From NCBI GenBank assembly GCA_964406345.1, contig CAYORK010000001.1:62001-126000 (forward strand): DNA of 64,000 nucleotides. The letters run 5' to 3'. A program made the translations under genes and the position numbers. The notes under the pieces were generated by a model, which saw only the letters and a list, made by a program, of their open reading frames with translations, was not told the DNA's origin and ran no database searches. Origin of the DNA: SYAN01 sp964406345. Its GTDB lineage: Bacteria; Actinomycetota; Actinomycetes; Nanopelagicales; Nanopelagicaceae. Below are positions 35,678 through 44,102 of this stretch, in pieces. The number at the start of each line of letters is the position of its first letter. The stretch's first letter is position 1.

Positions 35678-35682
35678 GGTTA
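35677..35682 (-). promoter_or_regulatory. Possible extended -10 of the PnuC-family/kinase operon
   Basis: TAACCT preceded by TG at the extended position reads on the minus strand at 35682-35677. It overlaps the -10-like element of crtYc on the other strand. If used, transcription would start near 35670, inside the 5' arm assigned to the outer helix, so the exact aptamer boundary is uncertain. Confidence 0.35.
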
Positions 35683-35686
35683 GCAT
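35681..35686 (+). promoter_or_regulatory. Leaderless-type -10 element of crtYc
   Basis: TAGCAT is 6 nt before the ATG at 35693; no Shine-Dalgarno is present. Confidence 0.6.
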
Positions 35687-35692
35687 CCCGAC

Positions 35693-36031
35693 ATGGATCG
35701 CTATGGGTATCTCGCCATGATCCTCTTTACAGTCTTCGGATCCTTCTGGCTGGAGATCGTCCTGAAGACTCGCGTCCTGGTTCGTATCAGGCGCGCACTC
35801 CTTGCAATCCTCCCAATCTCCACCATATTCCTGATCTGGGACTTCTATGCCGTGAGCCGCGGTCATTGGGATTTCGATGCTGCACAAACGCTCGGGATCA
35901 ACGGTCCACTGGAGATTCCCCTTGAAGAGTTCCTCTTCTTTCTCGTCGTACCGATGGCAGGGATATTGACCCTTGAGGCCGTGAGGAATGTGAAGAAGAA
36001 GTGGATCGTCGGCGATGAGGTGGAGCGATGA
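35693..36031 (+). CDS. crtYc: Lycopene cyclase domain protein, first subunit (CrtYc-type)
   Basis: A 112-residue, three-helix protein of the heterodimeric lycopene beta-cyclase family known from Actinobacteria and, fused, from fungal CarRP. The family signature is IWDFYAVSRGHWDFD followed by the PLEIPLEEFLFFLVVP segment, whose Glu pair is conserved. It acts in the membrane with the product of the next gene, overlapped by 4 bp, to cyclise the ends of lycopene to beta-rings. Confidence 0.93.
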   Translation: MDRYGYLAMILFTVFGSFWLEIVLKTRVLVRIRRALLAILPISTIFLIWDFYAVSRGHWDFDAAQTLGINGPLEIPLEEFLFFLVVPMAGILTLEAVRNVKKKWIVGDEVER

Positions 36032-36330
36032 CCTACACCGAGCTAGTCCTATTCGCCATTCTCTTCACCGTGATCAATGACCTATATATCTTGCGGACCC
36101 GGTTGCTTACCCGAAAGGTCTTTTGGACTTCCTATGCGATCATCGTCTTCTTCCAACTCATCACCAACGGTTGGCTGACCTACAACGAGATAGTGATCTA
36201 CTCCGATGACATGATCACTGGATTGCGCATCGCATTCGCGCCGATCGAGGACCTCGGATTTGGCTTCGCCTTGGTCACCAATGTCATGGCACTCTGGGTC
36301 TTCTGGGGGCGCCGCGGCATCAGGAGCTGA
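36028..36330 (+). CDS. crtYd: Lycopene cyclase domain protein, second subunit (CrtYd-type)
   Basis: A 100-residue membrane protein homologous to the first subunit. The conserved FAPIEDLGFGFALV segment near residue 75 is the second copy of the PxE(E/D) site. It is translationally coupled to crtYc. Its end lies 13 bp from the convergent crtB. Heterodimers of this kind can give monocyclic or bicyclic products; the presence of CruF and a glycosyltransferase downstream in the region suggests that at least part of the pool stays monocyclic. Confidence 0.92.
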   Translation: MTYTELVLFAILFTVINDLYILRTRLLTRKVFWTSYAIIVFFQLITNGWLTYNEIVIYSDDMITGLRIAFAPIEDLGFGFALVTNVMALWVFWGRRGIRS

Positions 36331-36343
36331 GCGCGAGGATCGT

Positions 36344-37261
36344 TTACTTCCAAAGTTTGCGCATCTGCCACCAGGCGGGCAGTGCGACTGCGACTCTTCT
36401 CATCATCGAGGTCTTCGCCCGCTTGTTGAAGACCTGGTAATCGATCCGCTCCACCTCATCGACGATGCCGCAGTAGAGCTCACTAGCGGCTTTGATGCAA
36501 CCGTGCGACTCAGGTGTGAGGTGATGGATGGTCTTATCTGCCTCGGCCTGAAGTGAGCGGACTCGTGCGATCTGATACCGCATCACTTCGACGAAGTCGC
36601 TATCGACGGTGCGCCGCTCGAGTCGTTCTCGGTCAATCCCGAAGCGAGCGAGTTCATCAAGTGGGAGATAGACCCGACCGCGATCGAGATCCTCACCCAC
36701 ATCGCGGATGAAGTTGGCAAGTTGGAATGCGATGCCGAGGCTCTTGGCGCCCTCAAGAGTCGCCTGGAAGTTCGCACCATCACGAACGCCAAGTACGTGG
36801 ACCATCTGCAAGCCGATCACGGCAGCAGAACCATAGACATACTCCGAGAGCGCCCCATAGTCGCGATACTCCGTGACGGTGAGGTCCATCGCCATGGAGT
36901 GGAGGAAGGCCTCGAAGTACTCGGTCGGTATCGACCAACGATTGACGGTATCGATGAGGGCCCGTCCGATCTCGTCATCGGATCGCCCGGAGCGAAGGTC
37001 TTCGAGTATCTGTCTACTCCAACCTTCGAGCCAGGAACGCTTCTCATTGGGAGTCAGCGTCGAGGCGAGGTCATCGACGATCTCGTCTGCGTATCTGGCA
37101 AAGCCATAGAGAGCATGGACGTAAGGACGTTTCTCTGGTGGCAAGAGTCGAGTCGCCAGGAAGTAAGTCTTTCCATGACGGGCATTGAGGTCTCGACAGG
37201 CGAGATAGGAGCGTTGGAGATCCGGATCAGTGATCCCTGCGCGAGTGAGCTCTGCAGACAC
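36344..37261 (-). CDS. crtB: Phytoene synthase
   Basis: A squalene/phytoene synthase that condenses two geranylgeranyl diphosphates head to head. Aspartate-rich motifs are YADEIVDDL near residue 60 and ANFIRDVGEDLDRGRVYLP near residue 190. Start GTG 37261 is chosen because it lies 2 bp after the crtI stop and gives the normal 305 residues; the open frame upstream overlaps crtI and has no family similarity. Part of a crtE-crtI-crtB minus-strand unit. Confidence 0.95.
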   Translation of the reverse strand: MSAELTRAGITDPDLQRSYLACRDLNARHGKTYFLATRLLPPEKRPYVHALYGFARYADEIVDDLASTLTPNEKRSWLEGWSRQILEDLRSGRSDDEIGRALIDTVNRWSIPTEYFEAFLHSMAMDLTVTEYRDYGALSEYVYGSAAVIGLQMVHVLGVRDGANFQATLEGAKSLGIAFQLANFIRDVGEDLDRGRVYLPLDELARFGIDRERLERRTVDSDFVEVMRYQIARVRSLQAEADKTIHHLTPESHGCIKAASELYCGIVDEVERIDYQVFNKRAKTSMMRRVAVALPAWWQMRKLWK

Positions 37262-37263
37262 CT

Positions 37264-38748
37264 TTAGATGATTCTCTCCGCTGCGAGTTTTCCAGAGATC
37301 AGCACCATAGGCACACCGACTCCAGGTTGTGTCCCAGATCCCGCAAAGACGATGTTCTCGTAGCCCTTCGCCATATTCCGAGGCCTGAAGGGACCAGTTT
37401 GGAAGAAGGTATGTGCGCTGGCGAAAGGTGCGCCACGTTCCATTCCCATCGCTTCCCATTCCAATGGAGTGGTGATCTCTTCGACTTCGATCGACTCTGC
37501 GAACTCTGGATAGCCACGGCTCTCTAAGGAGCGCAACATGCTCTCACGGTAACTCTTCTTCGCCGTCCGCCAATCGATATCGGCATCGAGGTTGGGTGTC
37601 GGGAAGAGGACGTAATAGGAGTGTTTTCCTGGTGGAGCCAATTCAGGATCATCATGCGAGGGGACGGTGACCAAGAAGCTTGGATCGCTCATCAACTCCT
37701 GCTTCTCGATGAGTTGATCGAAGACGCCATCCCAGTCGTGACCGAAGTGGATGTTGTGATGGGCGACATGGTCGTACTTCTTCGAGGATCCGATCAACAT
37801 CGTCACTGCGGAGGGCGAGTAACGCAATCTCTTCAATCGTGGCGGCACATGACCTAGTAACTCACGCCATGCCACCGGTAGATCAGGGTTGAGGATCAGC
37901 GCATCACACTCATAGCGCTCGCCATTGGCTGTGAGCGCCGCTGTCGCTCTGCCGTTCTTCCGCTCGATCCCGACGACTTTGCTCTCATACTTGATCGTGA
38001 CGCCATGCTTTTGGGCCGCGGCAGCAAGGGCGCGCGGCAGGGCATGCATGCCACCTTTCGGGAAGAAGACACCGGCCACTGAATCCATATAGGCGATCAC
38101 GGCATAGATGGCGAGAGCCTGTTGTGGGCTGACTCCCGCATACATCGCTTGGAAGGAGTAGACGCGTTGTGTCCTTGGATCCTTGAGGAAGTCGCTTACT
38201 CGTGGTGCGAGACGCCTGAAACCACCTATTGCGACCAATCGCGCGAGATTGGGAGTGAGTAGGTCGAAAGGAGTGTCGATGTTGCGGTCGATGAAGTCGT
38301 TCATCTCGTACTTGTAGAGCTTGGTGACGAAGTCGACGTAGCGACGATAACCATCTGCCTCATCGCCTCCGATGACCTTGGCGATCTCCGCTTCCATCTG
38401 CTTCGTATCTGCATGGACATCGAGCTGCGATCCATCGGCATAGAAGGCGCGATAGAGCGGTGAGACTGGCATCAACTCCAGCCAATCCTTGGTGGTCTCA
38501 CCGACTGCATTGAAGGCGTCTTCGATCAGATCCGGCATAGTCAGCACTGTCGGTCCGGTGTCGAATCGATAGCCATCCTTCAGTAGGAGACCGTTGCGCC
38601 CTCCAGGAACTGATTCGCGTTCCAGGATCGTCACTTCACGACCTTCGCCCGCGAGAAGAAGTGCAGCGCTCAAACCGGCAAGGCCGGCGCCAACGATCAC
38701 GATGCGATCGGTCGCTCCTTTGACTTTGCGGATGCGATCTCGTCTCAC
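37264..38748 (-). CDS. crtI: Phytoene desaturase
   Basis: A 494-residue FAD enzyme. The dinucleotide-binding motif IVIVGAGLAGLSAALLLAGEG is at residues 16-36, with the GGRNGLLLKDGYRFDTGPTVLTMP segment after it, and the C-terminal bacterial-type carotenoid dehydrogenase signature reads NIVFAGSGTQPGVGVPMVLISG. It converts phytoene to lycopene in up to four steps. Encoded between crtE (22-bp gap) and crtB (2-bp gap). Its motif details and position with crtE and crtB separate it from the second CrtI-like gene at 41429-42970. Confidence 0.95.
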   Translation of the reverse strand: MRRDRIRKVKGATDRIVIVGAGLAGLSAALLLAGEGREVTILERESVPGGRNGLLLKDGYRFDTGPTVLTMPDLIEDAFNAVGETTKDWLELMPVSPLYRAFYADGSQLDVHADTKQMEAEIAKVIGGDEADGYRRYVDFVTKLYKYEMNDFIDRNIDTPFDLLTPNLARLVAIGGFRRLAPRVSDFLKDPRTQRVYSFQAMYAGVSPQQALAIYAVIAYMDSVAGVFFPKGGMHALPRALAAAAQKHGVTIKYESKVVGIERKNGRATAALTANGERYECDALILNPDLPVAWRELLGHVPPRLKRLRYSPSAVTMLIGSSKKYDHVAHHNIHFGHDWDGVFDQLIEKQELMSDPSFLVTVPSHDDPELAPPGKHSYYVLFPTPNLDADIDWRTAKKSYRESMLRSLESRGYPEFAESIEVEEITTPLEWEAMGMERGAPFASAHTFFQTGPFRPRNMAKGYENIVFAGSGTQPGVGVPMVLISGKLAAERII

Positions 38749-38770
38749 TCTTGAGCCTCTCGTCGATAGA

Positions 38771-39853
38771 TCAATTGGAGCGATGGAGCGCCATCTGCGC
38801 CATGGTCCGAAGGAGCGGCTTTGCTTCCTCGGCGATGGCGCTCGAAGAGAGAGCCTCTTCAGCTTGCTCGGCGCGGTCGCTAATCATCTCCTCGACTCGG
38901 GTCAGCGCGCCACTTGAGATGATCGCTTCACGAATCCGCTCTATTCTCGCTGGGTCGAGATGAGGATCGCCCAATGCGGAGAAGATCTCGGAGTCACGGC
39001 TTCCTTTGACCGCCAAAGCGATCAGGACGGTTCGCTTACCTTCACGGAGGTCATCACCGGCAGGTTTGCCGGTCTGCTCTGGGTCACCGAAGACTCCAAG
39101 GATGTCATCGCGAAGTTGGAATGCCTCGCCGATAGGGATGCCATACCGAGAGAGCGCAACGAGCGCTTCATCGCTGCCATGCGAGAGGCGCGCGCCAAAA
39201 TGAAGTGGACGCTCGATGGAGTACTTGCCTGACTTGTACTTGGCGACCTTGAGTGAGCGATCGGCATCGACCGTCGCAAGCGATTGTTCGTGGACATCGA
39301 GATATTGACCTGCCATCAACTCGACGCGAAGTTCATCGTAGATCGGTAGTACTGAGAGGAGGCGATCGGAGCCTACGCCGGATCGATGCAAGACAAGGTC
39401 GGCCCAGATCAGCGCCAGGTCACCGAGGAGGATCGCGCTCGCTTCTCCGTACTTTGCACTATCCCCAGAGAGATGTGCCTCTCGATGCATTGCCTCGAAG
39501 CGCCTATGGATCGAAGGATTGCCTCGTCGAGTATCTGAACCATCCATGACATCGTCATGGATCAGTGCGCAGGCATGGAGGAACTCAAGGGATGCGACCG
39601 CTTTGATTGTGGCGCGATCTGGTTCGATCCCGGTGACCGCCATCGAACCGATGGCACCAAGGAGTGGGCGAAAACGCTTTCCGCCATCGATAAGGAAGCT
39701 CTGCATGGCGCTCGAGACCGGAAGGAGTTCGGGGCCTATCGAATCGATGTATGAGCCGGCATCGTCGAGTAAGGAAGTGATCTCTTCATCGATCTGACTT
39801 CGGAATGTGGCGATGAGAGAGCGCGCATTCACCGCCTCGTCAGAAGAAGACAC
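38771..39853 (-). CDS. crtE: Polyprenyl diphosphate synthase, probable GGPP synthase
   Basis: A 360-residue trans-isoprenyl diphosphate synthase. The first Asp-rich motif is HDDVMDGSDTRRG and the second RDDILGVFGDPEQTG; the GGKRFRPLLGA segment precedes them. Head position in the crtE-crtI-crtB unit points to geranylgeranyl diphosphate for phytoene. The GTG start used lies 7 nt after a TACCCT element; a downstream GTG at about residue 8 is an alternative. A general prenyl synthase role (as with actinobacterial idsA-type genes beside metF) is possible too. Confidence 0.92.
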   Translation of the reverse strand: MSSSDEAVNARSLIATFRSQIDEEITSLLDDAGSYIDSIGPELLPVSSAMQSFLIDGGKRFRPLLGAIGSMAVTGIEPDRATIKAVASLEFLHACALIHDDVMDGSDTRRGNPSIHRRFEAMHREAHLSGDSAKYGEASAILLGDLALIWADLVLHRSGVGSDRLLSVLPIYDELRVELMAGQYLDVHEQSLATVDADRSLKVAKYKSGKYSIERPLHFGARLSHGSDEALVALSRYGIPIGEAFQLRDDILGVFGDPEQTGKPAGDDLREGKRTVLIALAVKGSRDSEIFSALGDPHLDPARIERIREAIISSGALTRVEEMISDRAEQAEEALSSSAIAEEAKPLLRTMAQMALHRSN

Positions 39854-39856
39854 TAA

Positions 39857-39874
39857 GGTGAGGGTACCCTCACC
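39857..39874. promoter_or_regulatory. 18-bp perfect palindrome with -10 elements on both strands, between crtE and metF
   Basis: ggtgagggtaccctcacc is self-complementary over all 18 bases. Its centre gives TACCCT on the minus strand (39866-39861, 7 nt before the crtE GTG) and TACCCT on the plus strand (39865-39870, 8 nt before the metF ATG). Only 25 bp separate the two start codons. It can act as a symmetric bidirectional promoter, or as an operator over both. Confidence 0.6.
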
Positions 39875-39878
39875 GACT

Positions 39879-40757
39879 ATGGATTTCAGCCTTCTTCAGG
39901 CTTCTCGCGCTACATCGAAGCCGACCTTCTCGGTGGAGTTCTTCCCACCGAAGGATGAGGCCGGCGAGCAGAGATTGTGGGACTCGCTCTCGCTCCTGGC
40001 GGAGAAAGACCCTGATTTCGTAAGTGTCACCTACGGTGCAGGTGGCAGTACTAGGGATCGAACCATTCGTATCACCGCTGAGATCACGGCAGGCACTTCC
40101 ATTCCGACCGTGGCGCACCTGACCTGCGTGGGTGCGACTCGTAGCGAAGTTGATGCCATCCTCACCCGTTACAAAGAGAGTGGAATTGCCACGATCCTCG
40201 CACTTCGTGGCGATCCACCAGGCGGTCCAAGTGCCGAATGGATCCAGACACCGAATGGTTTCCATCATGCTGATCAACTCGTGGAGTTGGCGGTTGAACG
40301 AGGATTCACTGTCGGCGTGGCGGCATTCCCAGATGGACATCCCGCATCAGGAGGGGAGACGGCGCGAGATGTCGATGTCCTGGTTCGGAAGTTCGAACTG
40401 GGCGCATCCTTCGCCACCACCCAATTCTTCTTCGATGTGAGTAAGTACCAGGAACTTCGCGACCGTCTCTCCGCCAAGGGGGTGGATCGTCCGCTCATCG
40501 CGGGCATCTTGCCGATCACCAACTTCAAGCAGTTGATACGGATGGCCGAACTCGGTGGCACTCCATTGCCGAAGGTCGTGATCGATCGCATCTCGCGATT
40601 CCAGGATGATCCCGACTCATTGCGCAAGGAGGGGATCGAGATCGCCTCCGAACTCGCTTCGGACCTCATCGGAGTCGGTGCGCCGGGCCTTCACTTCTAT
40701 ACGATGAACTCAGCGCACTCCACGATGGAGATTACCGCGCGAATCGGACTTCGATGA
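39879..40757 (+). CDS. metF: Methylenetetrahydrofolate reductase
   Basis: A 292-residue FAD-dependent TIM-barrel enzyme reducing 5,10-methylene-THF to 5-methyl-THF for methionine synthesis. SVEFFPPKDEAGE (catalytic Glu region), VTYGAGGSTRDRT, HLTCVG, LALRGDPP and the ATTQFFFD segment are typical. ATG 39879 is chosen because it directly precedes the conserved N-terminus and fits the promoter spacing; an open upstream extension would run through crtE. It overlaps the CDP-alcohol transferase gene by 4 bp. Confidence 0.95.
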   Translation: MDFSLLQASRATSKPTFSVEFFPPKDEAGEQRLWDSLSLLAEKDPDFVSVTYGAGGSTRDRTIRITAEITAGTSIPTVAHLTCVGATRSEVDAILTRYKESGIATILALRGDPPGGPSAEWIQTPNGFHHADQLVELAVERGFTVGVAAFPDGHPASGGETARDVDVLVRKFELGASFATTQFFFDVSKYQELRDRLSAKGVDRPLIAGILPITNFKQLIRMAELGGTPLPKVVIDRISRFQDDPDSLRKEGIEIASELASDLIGVGAPGLHFYTMNSAHSTMEITARIGLR

Positions 40758-41449
40758 TGATGCGTGAGGAATTCTTCGACCGCTGGAGCGAAGTGCACGG
40801 TGGCGCAGAGATCAAAGGGATCGTGCGATGGTGGCTCTCGATCTCATTTCGAGTCGCCTCACTCCTTCGACATTTGAAGGTCACTGCGAATTCGATGACC
40901 GTATTCGGTGTGATCATCGCTCTCTTGTTGATCGTGGCTCTTCGGGATGAAGGAAGCGAGCAAGCCGCGCCACTCCTCATCGCAGCACTCCTTTTGGTGA
41001 TCTCGCTGGCAGCAGATGGTGTCGATGGTTCGCTTGCCCTCTTGACCGGCCATGTGAGTAGAAGGGGGGCCGCGCTCGATGCCATCGCAGATCGCCTTGC
41101 AGAGTCCTTCTGGGCCTTTGCCTTCATCCAGATCGGTGCCGACTATCGCGTCGTCGTCATGGCATGGCTCATGGCTCAGACTCAGGAGTACATCAGAGCG
41201 CGGCTCGGCGGACTTGGCGTCAGTGAGATCGGTGTCGTCACGGTGAGCGAGAGGCCGGTGCGTGCGTCCTTTCTTGCTGTGGCTCTAGTCATCGCATTGA
41301 TCTACGCAGCATCGGGCGCTGGAGAGATTCTCGCCGTCACGCTCACATCCGCAGTGACGATCATCGCCGCGCTCTGGCTGCTCTTGCAGACGATCGCGTT
41401 AGGGCAACTCTCTCGATTCGCGATACATTCAACGATTGATCTGCGCTGA
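40754..41449 (+). CDS. CDP-alcohol phosphatidyltransferase family protein with altered motif
   Basis: A 231-residue membrane protein with six or so helices. The family motif D-x2-D-G-x2-A-R-x8-G-x3-D-x3-D is present as D88, D91-G92, A95, G105, D109 and D113, but position 96, usually Arg, is Leu. The four metal-binding aspartates are intact, so catalysis is conceivable, with a change at the CDP-binding Arg. Members transfer phosphoalcohols from CDP-lipids to glycerol-phosphate, inositol-phosphate or similar acceptors. It is coupled to metF and ends 21 bp inside the convergent CrtD-like gene. Confidence 0.8.
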   Translation: MMMREEFFDRWSEVHGGAEIKGIVRWWLSISFRVASLLRHLKVTANSMTVFGVIIALLLIVALRDEGSEQAAPLLIAALLLVISLAADGVDGSLALLTGHVSRRGAALDAIADRLAESFWAFAFIQIGADYRVVVMAWLMAQTQEYIRARLGGLGVSEIGVVTVSERPVRASFLAVALVIALIYAASGAGEILAVTLTSAVTIIAALWLLLQTIALGQLSRFAIHSTIDLR

Positions 41450-42970
41450 GATCGCATCTGCGACGATCTCACCACTGAGTCCGACCAAAGGCAATCCACC
41501 ACCTGGATGAGCTGAACCGCCGACGTTATAGAGGCCGGCAAGTCGGGAGACATTGGGTGCGCGCCGGAAAGCAGCACGGATCCCATTGCTTGAGGGGCCA
41601 TAGATGGAGCCACCTTCACTGCCGTAGTCATTCTCGATATCGAGGGGAGTACGGAACTTCTTCACGACGATGCGGTCACGGAAATCAATTCCAATCCGAT
41701 CGACGAGGATCTCGATGATCCTGTCACCATAGTCTCGAGCTACGGCCTCATCACTCCAATCGAAACCGCCCTGAGGTTGATGACGTGGTGCATTGACGAG
41801 GATGAAGAGATTCTCGCCGCCTTCACTCGGCACCATCGCTGGGTCATCTGGCGAGCATATGTAGATGGTCGGATCCGTGACCGGGATCTTCTCTTCGAAG
41901 ATCTGATCGAATTCACGGTCATAGTCGGCGGGGAAGAAGACAGTGTGATGGGCTTGAAGCAACCGCTGCTTCGAGGGCTTGAGGCCAAGGAGAAGTGAGA
42001 AGCCAGAGAGTGAGGGAGTGGTGCGATTGATGTTTCGTCGTTCGCCAGCGGTCTTCTCTTCCTTCGAACCATCAATTGCCAGCATCCCGTTGTAAAGGCG
42101 ATAGGCATCCACATTTGAGATCACTGCATCCACTTTGATCTCGCGGCCGCCTTCAAGGGCAATTCCTGTCACTTTCGCTCGGTCGTGGAGGATCCTCGTC
42201 ACGGGAGAGCAGAGTTCGATCGTGACTCCACGCTCTCTCGCCCGCGCCTCAACTTTCTCTACCAAACGTCCAAGTCCGCCACGGATGTGCCAAGCACCAA
42301 AGGCCTCCTCTACGAATGCGATGGTGAGTAAGACCGCGGGCACTTTCCGTGGATCAGATCCGGTATAGGTGGCATAGCGATCGATGATGTAGCGAAGACG
42401 TCGATCGCTCAATCGCTTTTCTGTGAATTTTCGCAAGGTGGTGAAGGGAGCGATAGTCGAGAGGTCTCTAATGACCTTCCCTCGACGTATCAATTTCGGA
42501 ACTGATGGCAATGCCCGTTCCACGAAATCTGTCCTAGATGCTTGCCACATCCTTGCTGCTCGCTCGAGAAGCGAGCCCCATTCCTGGCCAGCTCGCTCTC
42601 CGAATGCATTGGATATCTCTGTGACAGCTCGATTACGCGAAAGGTTGGGTAGTTGTAGTCGACTTCCATCTGCGAAGTGATAATCGAATGCGGGGTCCAA
42701 TCCGACGAGGTCTAGGTCGACACCACGTCCTGTCTTCATGAAGAAGTCGCGATAGACAGCAGGGAGAGTGAGTAGCGACGGTCCAGTGTCGAATCCAAAT
42801 CCATCAATCCACTCGGTGTGACACTTTCCCCCGACGCGGTCACTCTTCTCATAGATGGTGACGCGATGTCCTCGGTGCGCGAGGCGAGCTGCGACGGTCA
42901 AGCCACCGACGCCAGCACCGATCACCGCGATATCGAGGGTGCGAGAATCTCTTCTCTGATGACTCATCAT
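41429..42970 (-). CDS. CrtI-family carotenoid desaturase/oxygenase, CrtD-like
   Basis: A 513-residue FAD protein paralogous to crtI: IAVIGAGVGGLTVAARLAHRG at the N-terminus, GGKCHTEWIDGFGFDTGPSLLTLP after it and LYNVGGSAHPGGGLPLVGLSGE at the C-terminus. It differs from the phytoene desaturase in its helical insert and lies at the end of an operon with CruF, a glycosyltransferase and a CrtA-like oxygenase. This context favours a 3,4-desaturase of 1-hydroxycarotenoids (CrtD); a CrtNb/CrtP-type oxygenase is the alternative. The ATG overlaps the glycosyltransferase stop by 4 bp. Confidence 0.85.
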   Translation of the reverse strand: MMSHQRRDSRTLDIAVIGAGVGGLTVAARLAHRGHRVTIYEKSDRVGGKCHTEWIDGFGFDTGPSLLTLPAVYRDFFMKTGRGVDLDLVGLDPAFDYHFADGSRLQLPNLSRNRAVTEISNAFGERAGQEWGSLLERAARMWQASRTDFVERALPSVPKLIRRGKVIRDLSTIAPFTTLRKFTEKRLSDRRLRYIIDRYATYTGSDPRKVPAVLLTIAFVEEAFGAWHIRGGLGRLVEKVEARARERGVTIELCSPVTRILHDRAKVTGIALEGGREIKVDAVISNVDAYRLYNGMLAIDGSKEEKTAGERRNINRTTPSLSGFSLLLGLKPSKQRLLQAHHTVFFPADYDREFDQIFEEKIPVTDPTIYICSPDDPAMVPSEGGENLFILVNAPRHQPQGGFDWSDEAVARDYGDRIIEILVDRIGIDFRDRIVVKKFRTPLDIENDYGSEGGSIYGPSSNGIRAAFRRAPNVSRLAGLYNVGGSAHPGGGLPLVGLSGEIVADAISAQINR

Positions 42971-44082
42971 GTGGCGATCGCTCTATCTCGCCAGGTCAAG
43001 GCCCCTGCTCGTTTCAATCTGAAGGATCGAAAGACCAAATAGAGAAGGAGAGCCACGCTGAGTGGATGAAGTAGAAAGCTTTGCCAGAACGATGCAGTGC
43101 GAAGCGCTGCAATGAGACGCGAGAGTGAGATGGCGAAGAAGGCGATCCAACCCCATGCAGCTCCCAGGATCCCGGCGACGAGTGGTAACCATGAGGTCGT
43201 AACCATGAGAAGGAGTGCGACTGCGGCACCTAATGGTGAGCCGAATGCGCGCCAGAGGGATTTGCTGTAGCCATCGATCAGTTCCTGGCTCGACTCGTAC
43301 ATCCTGCAATGTGCGATAGCGCTGCCATCGACCACGGAACCTGCGAAACCTGCCTGCCACAATCTCCTTGCGAGTTCGATGTCCTCTAGGACTTCACCCT
43401 TGACGGATTCGAAACCACCGATCGAAGAGAGCGCTTCTCTAGTGACGACGAAGAACTGGCCATTTGCCACCGCCATGGATGGGAGACGAAGCTTCGCAGC
43501 AAGACGTAGTGGCACCGATGCGAACCATGACCACTGCAAGAGCGGTTGGATGACTCGCTCCAAGAAAGTCACTGCCACCTGTCTCGGATAGGGCGAGATC
43601 CACTCCCATTCGTTACTTTCCATCGTCGATATCGCCGCTGAGATCGCCCCGGGTTCGAGCCGCACATCAGCGTCGATGAAGACGAGGTACCGACCTGTGG
43701 AGACTTGGAATAGCCGCTCTTGTGCAGCAGGTTTTCCGAGCCAGCCTGCAGGAGGATTTTGACCTTCGAGGACCTTCAGTTCCTTGATCCTCTCTTTAGC
43801 GAGAGCGAGGAGTTGGCCGGTCTCATCGGAGGATTGATCATCGATTGCGATCACTTCCCAGGTCGATCGCTCTTTCTCATCCTGAAGGCTTCGCTGCAAT
43901 GAATCCGCGAGTGGCGGGACATTACGTGCTTCATTGCGCAGCGGGATCATCAGCGAGACGCCAGCAGTCCATTGCCCTGGTGGAAGCTTGGCGCGCCAGA
44001 TGGTGAGTGCATTGAGCAGAGTGAGGGAGAGCGCGAGAAGGCAGAGGGTCAGGATCGCGACCTGGAAGATGAATGGCTCCAC
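42967..44082 (-). CDS. Family 2 glycosyltransferase, probable carotenoid glycosyltransferase (CruC-like)
   Basis: A 371-residue membrane GT2: one N-terminal helix (IFQVAILTLCLLALSLTLLN), SLMIPLRNEARNVPPL, IDDQSSDETGQ, the DxD in YLVFIDADVRLEPG, GEVLEDIELARRLW and three to four C-terminal helices. The start GTG 44082 lies 20 bp after the cruF stop; the open frame upstream of it overlaps cruF and lacks family similarity. Position next to cruF matches the cruC pairing in Salinibacter-type xanthophyll clusters, where the 1'-hydroxyl of the carotenoid is glycosylated. Confidence 0.82.
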   Translation of the reverse strand: MEPFIFQVAILTLCLLALSLTLLNALTIWRAKLPPGQWTAGVSLMIPLRNEARNVPPLADSLQRSLQDEKERSTWEVIAIDDQSSDETGQLLALAKERIKELKVLEGQNPPAGWLGKPAAQERLFQVSTGRYLVFIDADVRLEPGAISAAISTMESNEWEWISPYPRQVAVTFLERVIQPLLQWSWFASVPLRLAAKLRLPSMAVANGQFFVVTREALSSIGGFESVKGEVLEDIELARRLWQAGFAGSVVDGSAIAHCRMYESSQELIDGYSKSLWRAFGSPLGAAVALLLMVTTSWLPLVAGILGAAWGWIAFFAISLSRLIAALRTASFWQSFLLHPLSVALLLYLVFRSFRLKRAGALTWRDRAIAT

Positions 44083-44102
44083 GTTACCGATTACTTCATC
44101 CC

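Noticed and set aside
36344..37459. A longer phytoene synthase starting at 37459
   Set aside because: The extra 66 residues overlap crtI in another frame and are unlike the family; GTG 37261 fits the gene junction.
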